Under the pieces are notes generated by a model, which made no database searches, had not been told where the DNA came from, and worked only from the letters and a program-made list of their open reading frames with translations. Positions 1 through 5,416 of a DNA stretch of 5,416 bases are shown one piece after another. The translations under genes were made by a program, and so were the position numbers. The stretch's first letter is position 1; each line of letters begins with the position of its first letter. The stretch comes from Pseudomonadota bacterium. GTDB taxonomy: Bacteria; Pseudomonadota; Alphaproteobacteria; Rhizobiales; Hyphomicrobiaceae. The stretch is taken from NCBI GenBank assembly GCA_003242645.1, contig QGVC01000245.1:1-5416 (forward strand), in the 5' to 3' direction.

Positions 1-2
1 TT

Positions 3-887
3 CTGGAGCGGAATCCGTGCGGGCCGTACGTGGAGGAGCTCGCTGCGGGCCGACGCGACCGGTTCGATGATCTGTGCTCGGAGTTGCGTCCGCAGGATGC
101 AAGCTGGTTCTGGTCGGAGCTTGTTTCCGCGCTTCTGGCTCGCTTGAGTCACATGGGGGCCGTGGAGCTCAAGAGCCGGATCCCGTTCGTGCTGCAGCTC
201 GCCAATGAAATCCGTACGCGACGCGATGCGATCCTGGCGGGGATCTTGGATCAATACGCCGCTAGGAGCGATCGCGAGCGAAGCGAGGATCTCCTGTCGT
301 ACGCCCTTGATGCTTGGGGTAGTCCGCAACTGGTGCGCAACCTGAAATGGAATTCGGTGAGGCCGGAAACAAGGCGAATGGTTTGCGGGTGGCTGGCTCA
401 GGAAGATCTGGAGGATTTCTATCGTCTCTGTCAGGATGAAAGGCGCGTAGATGACCGACGACTCAAGTTCTGGTTGCGATACAAGGATCAGATAGGGTTC
501 AGCCAGATTGTGCTGGGATCACGTTTGTTCGCCAGTCGTGATCCGGATGTGCGCGAGTTCCGAGAGCGGAAGAAAGGCAGGCTCGCAAGGCTGATCAGCG
601 GCTCAGCGACAAATAATGCCATCATCATGCAGATTGGCAGCTACGTGTTCGTTGAGTTCAGTGAGAAGGGTAACGCGTGTTACGTCTATCGCGTTAGAGA
701 GCTGCCGTTTGAGATTGGCAGGGAAAGTTACGCCTTATCGGAGCTGCGGCGCAGAGGTGGAACGCGCCTGCTGCATATCGGATCGTGGGAGAGTGAGCGT
801 TTTGCGCCGGCTCTCGCGCGGAGGGGCATTGTGCCGGATGCGCAAGAGACAGCTGGGAGCGTGTCGCTCAGTCGAGATGCAGTATGA
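3..887 (+). CDS. zorC: ZorC-like protein with EH-signature domain, 5'-truncated by window edge (type I Zorya)
   Basis: The frame is open from the left edge (first full codon at 3) to TGA at 885-887, giving 294 visible residues; the true start lies upstream. The GTG at 30 is an internal Val codon with no reason to be a start. The visible part begins with a helical, charged and Trp-rich region and has an RRLKFWLRY stretch at visible residues 152-160. Near the C-terminus is the EH signature: Glu 218 in YVFVEFSEKGNA (codon 654-656) and His 258 in RLLHIGSWE (codon 774-776), 40 residues apart. This domain is known from ZorC of Zorya type I and II systems, beside SNF2 ATPases and an OmpA/MotB-like partner. 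In the published work ZorC is a soluble DNA-binding component needed for defence, and its conserved Glu and His are essential. The identification rests on this signature plus the zorD homologue downstream. There is no transmembrane segment or signal peptide in the visible part. The stop overlaps an ATG at 884. The catalytic role, if any, of the EH pair is not settled. Confidence 0.85.
   Translation: MERNPCGPYVEELAAGRRDRFDDLCSELRPQDASWFWSELVSALLARLSHMGAVELKSRIPFVLQLANEIRTRRDAILAGILDQYAARSDRERSEDLLSYALDAWGSPQLVRNLKWNSVRPETRRMVCGWLAQEDLEDFYRLCQDERRVDDRRLKFWLRYKDQIGFSQIVLGSRLFASRDPDVREFRERKKGRLARLISGSATNNAIIMQIGSYVFVEFSEKGNACYVYRVRELPFEIGRESYALSELRRRGGTRLLHIGSWESERFAPALARRGIVPDAQETAGSVSLSRDAV
884..887 (+). 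other. ATGA stop/start overlap at the zorC 3' end
   Basis: The zorC stop TGA (885-887) overlaps an ATG at 884-886, the usual layout for coupled re-initiation. The frame opened by this ATG reads MSTGEESLVQHGRSL and then stops at 929-931, so it does not reach the body of the next gene without a one-base shift. The same ATGA layout is found at the next junction (1130-1133), which supports 884 as the ancestral start of the small gene. Confidence 0.55.
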
Positions 888-892
888 GTACC

Positions 893-900
893 GGGGAGGA
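893..900 (+). promoter_or_regulatory. Strong Shine-Dalgarno sequence GGGGAGGA
   Basis: GGGGAGGA is a near-ideal ribosome binding site and lies seven bases before a GTG at 908-910. That GTG is in the same frame as the ATG at 884, and its frame ends at TGA 929-931 after seven codons. The site is about 41 bases from the GTG at 942 that opens the conserved small reading frame, too far to serve it directly. It therefore argues that the small gene was meant to start at 908 (or 884) and is now out of frame with its body. Confidence 0.55.
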
Positions 901-941
901 ATCACTCGTGCAGCACGGGAGATCGTTATGATGCGACCGCA

Positions 942-1133
942 GTGCATGTTGGTCTGACGCCCGCGCTTCGTGAGGCAATACTCAATTCGGGCGGCAAGAT
1001 CGAGGATCTGCGATCCAAAGGAGGGTGTCTTTGGGTTTACCCCGGTAAATCAACCAACGATCGCGTGATCCAGAAGCTGGTTGATCGAGGCTTCAAGTAT
1101 AAGGTCGGCAGAGGCTATTACTTCGAACGATGA
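942..1133 (+). CDS. Small basic protein with KGG-LWV module between zorC and zorD; start uncertain, probable frameshift upstream
   Basis: This is a 63-residue frame from GTG 942 to TGA 1131-1133. I do not recognise it as a named family. It has Lys26-Gly-Gly followed by LWV (30-32) and ends in GFKYK (50-54) and GRGYYF, with six Lys and six Arg against six acidic residues. From memory, this resembles a short module (KGG-x-LWV, then a helix and a G-F-K-Y/F end) seen alone or at the C-terminus of helicase- and nuclease-type proteins. A small nucleic-acid-binding accessory domain is a guess. Its stop overlaps the zorD start (ATGA at 1130), so it is placed to be translated with zorD. GTG 942 has no visible ribosome binding site. 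The frame is open back to 888, directly after the zorC stop, but with no ATG, GTG or TTG before 942. The good initiation signals (ATG 884; GGGGAGGA plus GTG 908) are in another frame, and one extra base between about 908 and 932 would explain this. A repaired gene would span 884-1133 and give about 82 residues. Confidence 0.6.
   Translation: MHVGLTPALREAILNSGGKIEDLRSKGGCLWVYPGKSTNDRVIQKLVDRGFKYKVGRGYYFER
1130..1133 (+). other. ATGA overlap coupling the small ORF to zorD
   Basis: The zorD start ATG (1130-1132) overlaps the stop TGA (1131-1133) of the small reading frame. Only a weak, distant GAGG (1111-1114) precedes the ATG, so initiation probably depends on ribosomes ending at the upstream gene. 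If so, translation of the small frame would matter for ZorD level. Confidence 0.65.
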
Positions 1134-4100
1134 GCTTCGGAAGGAGCAGGCTCTCGCGGGATGCTGTGACCGAATGTGTTCCTCAGGAGGAGGGCATCGT
1201 ATTTCGTGGGCGTGCTGAGGAGAAGCTCACAGAGAGTCCCCTCGGCGCGTATCTGGAGCAGTTAGCCGAAGAGGGGTATGCGCAGCACGGCCCCGATTCC
1301 TGGTACTGCGTTGAGTGGTCTCGGTTATACCGCCTTCTCGAAGATGAAGGGCATCGCTCCAGTATCAGCATCCTGGGGCTACCCGCGGTAGGGGACTGGG
1401 TGCCACGGTTGGTCAGCCGGTCGACCCCGAGTGACAGCAGCTTTCAAGTTGCAATCGCAAGCTGGCTGTCGCCGTCGGCGAACGTTGAGCGCGCCAGCGC
1501 CCGTCGAATTGGAGCGTGTATTGAGGTCGATGGAGCGCGCTGGCTCCTGTCAGAGCAGGCCTGGCGACTGACGTGCCTGGTGACAGCGTTGGCGCGCGAA
1601 GGGGCATCTCTGTCGGCTGAAGGCAGACTCTCTGCGGCGGGGTGCATTCGCCAGCTCGCCAAGTCCATCGGGGCAGCACTCGATGATTACCTGGAGCGCA
1701 CCGAAATAGTTGCCGCACGCTGTATGAGCCTGCAGTTCACAAAGCAGGAAGTGCTGGGTGCGCCAGTCATCGAGATCATACCGCAACTGGATGGGGCACC
1801 CCAGGAATGGCTCCGGTCATTCGATCGGTACGAGACCGTTCGTGGAAGGTACGACGTCAGTCTGCCAAATGGTGGCATCGCGCACGTCGTGACCACGCCC
1901 GAGTTGCGTGAGGCGCTCGAGCCGATCAAGAGAATGCCGAAGCGTCGTATTGCGTCGGAACAGGCGCTGCTTTTCCTGTACAACCCGTGCGCCGTTCTTG
2001 GTGATTCGGCCACTGCCGTAGTTGATCTTGAGGACTTCGAGTCCCGGCGGCGTGAAGCAGGAGTCGTATTCAAGCAGCTGCAGGTTGCGCCGGAGCTGTC
2101 GCCGAGTCAGGCGACGCTTGAAGTTCTTCTTGTAGATCCGGAAGGGAGGGAGCAGGACCAATCGATTCGCCTCTCGAGAGAGCAGGCGGCAAGTCTCCTG
2201 AGAGCCTCAGCTCGGTCGCGCCAGAGGGGACTTCCTCTGTTCTCCTGGGAGGGTGAGGAGATCGAGCTTGGCGGATCAACGGAAGAGGCGCTTCGGGCCG
2301 TTGAGAAATGGCTCGTTGCTTCCGACATCAGTACTCTCGCGATTCGATACGCGGAAGTGTTCGATCTGGAGGCATACAGCGATCGAGTCGTGGGCTTCGA
2401 TGGGACAACGATTACTGTTCCCTACGTGGCACGCAAGGATGCCGGTACGGGATGGATCCCGGAGAACATAGAACGAGGCGTTATACGCGCTGTTGCTGGG
2501 GGGGTGGAGCCACACCGCCTGACCCTATCTCCAGAACAGCTTGAAGAACTCGCAGCGTTGTGTCGCAAGGCGAAGGAAGAAGGCAGTAGTACGGTTCCAG
2601 TTCCGGGAACTGATCTCAGGGTCCATGTGGCCGAAGCGGAGCATTGGCTGACAGTGTTCCAGGCGGACGAGGAACGGCGGCGGACGAAGAAACGGCTGCC
2701 GACGGAAGAAAAGGATCCGTCTGGCGCGAATCGTGCTCCGATCCTGAAGATCCTGCACAACATTGAGCGACTCGATTACGGTGTAGCGCCACTCATTGCG
2801 CAGCTCGAGCCGGGTGCCGAGCCAGAGTTGCCGAACGCGCTCAAGCAAGGCGTGGAGTTGCTGCCTCATCAGAGGGTGGGTGTCGCCTGGTTGCAGCATA
2901 GGTTTCGCCAGAAGGAGCAAGGGGTCACGGGGTGTCTGTTAGCTGATGATATGGGTCTAGGAAAGACGCTGCAGGTGCTCTGCCTTCTTGCCTGGTACCG
3001 AGAGGTGTTCCCGAATCCTCGTCCTTGCCTGGTCGTGGCGCCAGTAGCCCTGCTCGAGAACTGGAAGGCCGAAGTCGAGAAGTTCCTGGATGGGACTCAA
3101 GGGCATGTCCTGGCGCTGTACGGAGAAGATCTGCGGCAGGTCCGAGCCACACCGGAATCAATTGACCCGGAGCTGCAGGCGCTCGGGCTGCGGAAGTTCC
3201 TGCGGCCGGGGTTTGAGGCTGATTCGTCCATTGTGCTCACGACCTACGAGACTCTCCGCGACTATCAGTTCTCATTGGCGCGAGTACATTGGGGCATAGT
3301 AGTCTGCGATGAAGCTCAGAAGATAAAGACTCCTGCCGCACTGGTCACGCGGGCCGCGAAGGCGTTGCAGGCAGACTTCAGGGTCGCGTGCACCGGTACA
3401 CCCGTGGAGAACTCACTTGCTGACCTCTGGTGCCTCTTTGATTTTTTCCAGCCCGGGCTGCTCGGTTCGCTGAACGAGTTCACCAGTAAGTTCCGCCGTC
3501 AGATCGAGACACGTGCAGCTGGACACGACCAGCTCGTTGAGAGGCTGAGAAAGGCCATTGAACCATGGGTCCTCCGCCGACTTAAGGCCGACGTCGCAAC
3601 GCTTCCACCCAAGTACGAACGCGACCATTCGGAAGCCGATCCTCGCTGCATGCAACTGCGGATGTCGCCACTGCAACGGCAGCTGTATTCCGAAGTAATC
3701 AGCAGGTTCAGGGCTGCTATGCGTCACCGCGAGCGCGGCGCAGGGATCCTGGCGATCCTTAACACACTGCGAATGATCTGTTCACATCCGCTTTCGGTGA
3801 GCCATGAGGATGCGGAGCTTCTTCCAATTGAGGTGCATATCGAACACTCTCCGAAGCTCGCATGGCTTCTGGATCGGCTAACGGCAATCCGCGCACGCGG
3901 TGAGAAGGCAATCGTCTTCACGGAGTACCGTGATATCCAGCGGTTGCTGCAGCGGGCGATCATGTACAGGTTTGATTATGTCGCTCCAATTGTAAACGGC
4001 AGTAGTACGGTAGACCCAAGGAGCGATGCATCGCGTCAGCGGATAATCGACCGCTTCCAGAGTGCTCCAGGGTTCGGAGTCATTATTCTTTCGACGACAG

Positions 4101-4372
4101 CGGTAGGGTTTGGTCTGAACGTGCAGGCCGCAAACCATGTCATTCACTTTACACGGCCGTGGAACCCGGCGAAGGAAGATCAGGCTACCGATCGCACGTA
4201 CAGGATAGGGCAGACCAAGCCCGTACACGTGTACTGTCCTACCGTTATTGCGGAAGACTTCGAAACCTTTGACCTGCGCGTCGATAGTCTTCTCGCGGAG
4301 AAACGCTCGCTGTCCCGGGACATGCTTGCTGGTGTGCAGGAGATCACGCTAAACGATTTCGAGGGATTGTAG
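1130..4372 (+). CDS. zorD: ZorD-like SNF2-family helicase/ATPase (type I Zorya effector)
   Basis: Complete frame of 1080 residues from ATG 1130 to TAG 4370-4372. Residues 1 to about 570 form a large N-terminal region with no motif I can name; it has a basic RRRTKKR patch at 516-522. The helicase core follows: a Q-like LPHQ segment near 578-581; Walker A DDMGLGKT (606-613, Lys612); motif Ia VVAPVALLENW from 635; Walker B DEAQ (727-730); motif III TGTPVEN (755-761); C-terminal lobe with IVFTEYRD from 928; motif V STTAVGFGLN (988-997); motif VI DQATDRTYRIGQ (1017-1028, Arg1022 and Arg1025). All motifs look intact. The YRIGQ ending and DEAQ box place it in the SNF2/RapA-like group of superfamily 2. 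In the published Zorya I work, ZorD is an ATP-dependent SNF2 protein with nuclease activity on phage DNA, held inactive until DNA engages it. Linkage to an EH-signature gene, size and domain order support ZorD over an unrelated SNF2 protein. There is no membrane segment, so it should be cytoplasmic. It is the last gene of the visible operon. Confidence 0.88.
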   Translation: MSFGRSRLSRDAVTECVPQEEGIVFRGRAEEKLTESPLGAYLEQLAEEGYAQHGPDSWYCVEWSRLYRLLEDEGHRSSISILGLPAVGDWVPRLVSRSTPSDSSFQVAIASWLSPSANVERASARRIGACIEVDGARWLLSEQAWRLTCLVTALAREGASLSAEGRLSAAGCIRQLAKSIGAALDDYLERTEIVAARCMSLQFTKQEVLGAPVIEIIPQLDGAPQEWLRSFDRYETVRGRYDVSLPNGGIAHVVTTPELREALEPIKRMPKRRIASEQALLFLYNPCAVLGDSATAVVDLEDFESRRREAGVVFKQLQVAPELSPSQATLEVLLVDPEGREQDQSIRLSREQAASLLRASARSRQRGLPLFSWEGEEIELGGSTEEALRAVEKWLVASDISTLAIRYAEVFDLEAYSDRVVGFDGTTITVPYVARKDAGTGWIPENIERGVIRAVAGGVEPHRLTLSPEQLEELAALCRKAKEEGSSTVPVPGTDLRVHVAEAEHWLTVFQADEERRRTKKRLPTEEKDPSGANRAPILKILHNIERLDYGVAPLIAQLEPGAEPELPNALKQGVELLPHQRVGVAWLQHRFRQKEQGVTGCLLADDMGLGKTLQVLCLLAWYREVFPNPRPCLVVAPVALLENWKAEVEKFLDGTQGHVLALYGEDLRQVRATPESIDPELQALGLRKFLRPGFEADSSIVLTTYETLRDYQFSLARVHWGIVVCDEAQKIKTPAALVTRAAKALQADFRVACTGTPVENSLADLWCLFDFFQPGLLGSLNEFTSKFRRQIETRAAGHDQLVERLRKAIEPWVLRRLKADVATLPPKYERDHSEADPRCMQLRMSPLQRQLYSEVISRFRAAMRHRERGAGILAILNTLRMICSHPLSVSHEDAELLPIEVHIEHSPKLAWLLDRLTAIRARGEKAIVFTEYRDIQRLLQRAIMYRFDYVAPIVNGSSTVDPRSDASRQRIIDRFQSAPGFGVIILSTTAVGFGLNVQAANHVIHFTRPWNPAKEDQATDRTYRIGQTKPVHVYCPTVIAEDFETFDLRVDSLLAEKRSLSRDMLAGVQEITLNDFEGL

Positions 4373-4603
4373 GTGCTCGCGTCTGAAAATTAGACACTTG
4401 TAGCATGGTGGCAATAAGCACCGGTCGCTATCATCGTCCTAAGAGATAGGAAAAGATAAGTCGGTGATCGGATTGGCTGCGTCTGTAGGCCTTAAGGGCT
4501 CTCACCCGCGAAAGTGGTATCTATCGCGAGATGTTTCTTCGGCTCTGATGGGCGGAGCGTGGCGAAACACCGCCGATGGGGTGTATCAGTAGCTGCAATT
4601 CCG
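4373..4603. other. Non-coding spacer between convergent zorD and DUF2075 gene
   Basis: This 231-base gap separates two genes that face each other. I see no supported coding frame, tRNA or clear promoter. Weak inverted repeats are present: GTCT/AGAC at 4381-4384 and 4392-4395, flanked by TGCT/AGCA (4374-4377, 4402-4405); TCCTA-AGAGA-TAGGA near 4437-4452; and GGCGG/CCGCC at 4551-4555 and 4570-4574. None is followed by a T-run on either strand, so none is called as an intrinsic terminator. Transcription may end by Rho or by convergent collision. Confidence 0.6.
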
Positions 4604-5416
4604 CTATCCGATGTGCAGCTCCGGAATCCCCACGTCGCGAAGGTAACGGAACGTCACATCATAATACCCCGGACTTCTTGTTGGATCCGCTGCATCGCCC
4701 GGCGGAACAAAGATCACCATCCCTTGGCGCGCGCGCGTTAGCAGCACTCGGTAGGCGTTCCGTAGATAGGCCTGATTTTCCGCGTTCTTGACATTCGTCC
4801 AGCGCGAACCACGGAAATCATGAAAACTCCAACCCGAGCCCGTAAAGCGAAGGTCTGCGTCCCAGTTCACGCACACCCAATCGAGCTCAAGGCCCTGGAC
4901 CTGAAACTCGGTTGCACAGTCTTCCAAGTAGTAACTGGAACGGGTGTCGTTGCGGTCGTTAAGGAACCAATGCACAGGGTCGATAGAGACGCGCACGTCA
5001 ATCGCGTGCGGCTTGAGTCGCGCGGCCTTTGACGATGCGACCATCCCGTAGCGCTCCGAGCCGCGGGCGCGCTGGCGAATCCAGCGTTTGGCGTATTCGA
5101 GGCTGCGCGTTACGACAATCGGGTACCGGTCCCGTAGCTTGGCGAGGTGTTGCCGCGCGGCCTCGACTTCGCAGTCGAGCAGAGCCTTTACGAAAGAGGA
5201 AACGTGCTCGGCTCGAAATGATCGCATTGAGACGGCGATGTCAACGCCGTTGTCCAGATTGACCTGCGGCCGTGCAAGGCGGGGTTCAAACGCGCCACCC
5301 GCCGCGTATTCACTGTCTGTGAGGCGATCGGAGATGTACGCGTGCCAATGAGGAAAGCGGGTATTCAGGGCGCGCAGCCATTCACCTATACCAGCCTCAC
5401 CGGTGTGGATCTCCTG
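4604..5416 (-). CDS. DUF2075-type superfamily 1 DNA/RNA helicase, C-terminal part (5' end beyond window)
   Basis: The frame is open from the right edge (5416) to a TAG at 4606-4604, giving 270 residues. The Met at 5227 is internal, because 63 good codons precede it in frame, starting QEIHTGEAGIGEW. Helicase C-terminal features are visible: ATEFQVQGLELDWV (about 168-181 of the visible part) matches the SF1 motif V region, with Gln174 and Gly175; AYRVLLTRARQGMVIFVP (221-238) matches motif VI, with Arg228 and Arg230. The end, PGDAADPTRSPGYYDVTFRYL, fits the conserved tail of DUF2075 proteins (PGD-xx-DPTR-xx-x-YYD). These are SF1 helicase-like ATPases; some carry an N-terminal GIY-YIG or other nuclease domain. 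The Walker A and B half is outside the window, so completeness and any nuclease fusion cannot be judged. The gene is convergent with zorD and so not part of its operon. Such helicases often occur in defence islands, but a role with Zorya is not shown here. Confidence 0.8.
   Translation of the reverse strand, partial: QEIHTGEAGIGEWLRALNTRFPHWHAYISDRLTDSEYAAGGAFEPRLARPQVNLDNGVDIAVSMRSFRAEHVSSFVKALLDCEVEAARQHLAKLRDRYPIVVTRSLEYAKRWIRQRARGSERYGMVASSKAARLKPHAIDVRVSIDPVHWFLNDRNDTRSSYYLEDCATEFQVQGLELDWVCVNWDADLRFTGSGWSFHDFRGSRWTNVKNAENQAYLRNAYRVLLTRARQGMVIFVPPGDAADPTRSPGYYDVTFRYLRDVGIPELHIG

Noticed and set aside
616..957. A 113-codon plus-strand frame overlapping the zorC 3' end
   Set aside because: Out-of-frame shadow of zorC with no recognisable domain and a Cys/Arg-rich composition typical of misread frames.
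867..1168. LSRDAV peptide at both the ZorC C-terminus and the ZorD N-terminus
   Set aside because: Six residues with different codon choices in the two copies and no flanking similarity; best read as coincidence.
1185..1194. AGGAGGAGGG as a ribosome binding site for an alternative zorD start
   Set aside because: No ATG, GTG or TTG in the zorD frame at suitable spacing downstream; it simply encodes Gln-Glu-Glu-Gly.
1687..2161. Long minus-strand frames inside zorD (up to 131 codons elsewhere in the gene)
   Set aside because: Antisense shadows of a well-supported gene, with low-complexity Ser/Arg-rich composition and no start signals or motifs.
4374..4405. Two nested short stems just after the zorD stop as a terminator
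   Set aside because: Four-base stems with uneven bulges and no trailing T-tract; stability is doubtful.
4437..4452. Inverted repeat TCCTA-AGAGA-TAGGA as a possible terminator
   Set aside because: Short AT-containing stem with no T-run following on either strand.
4727..4737. Alternating GC tract as a Z-DNA-like element
   Set aside because: Fully explained by the Arg-Ala-Arg codons of helicase motif VI in the minus-strand gene.
4514..4791. Plus-strand frames of 71-75 codons across the spacer and the end of the minus-strand gene
   Set aside because: They run into the antisense of the DUF2075 coding region, have no ribosome binding site I can see and no domain features.

Overview
The window is a stretch of bacterial DNA that is moderately GC-rich (high fifties percent by eye) and densely coded. 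It looks like part of an anti-phage defence island. Nothing in it fixes the species. The gene families are widespread in Proteobacteria, and the base composition would suit a beta- or gammaproteobacterium, but that is inference.

Plus strand, 1-4372: the distal part of a type I Zorya-like operon. The window opens inside zorC, with the N-terminal part lying upstream. The visible 294 residues include the C-terminal EH-signature region, with the paired Glu and His. A short 63-codon reading frame (942-1133) follows. It is not one of the four canonical Zorya I genes and ends in a basic module with a KGG-x-LWV motif. A complete zorD (1130-4372, 1080 residues) comes next: a large uncharacterised N-terminal half followed by a full SNF2-type helicase/ATPase core. 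By the known gene order, zorA and zorB (the MotA/MotB-like inner-membrane motor pair) should lie just upstream of the window. In the published Zorya model, ZorAB senses phage invasion at the envelope, and ZorC and ZorD are the cytosolic DNA-binding and DNA-processing effectors.

Gene junctions: the zorC stop and the small-ORF stop both sit in ATGA overlaps (884-887 and 1130-1133), which points to translational coupling along the operon. The start of the small gene is in conflict. The ATGA start at 884 and a strong Shine-Dalgarno GGGGAGGA (893-900) placed before a GTG at 908 are both in a frame that closes at 929-931. The conserved body of the gene is in the frame reached by skipping one base. 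This looks like a frameshift mutation, a sequencing error or a frameshifting event. It is the most unusual thing in the window.

4373-4603 is a non-coding spacer between convergent genes, with only weak inverted repeats and no convincing terminator.

Minus strand, 4604-5416: the C-terminal 270 residues of a DUF2075-type superfamily 1 helicase whose 5' end lies beyond the right edge. It is convergent with zorD, so it is a separate transcription unit, possibly another defence gene of the same island.
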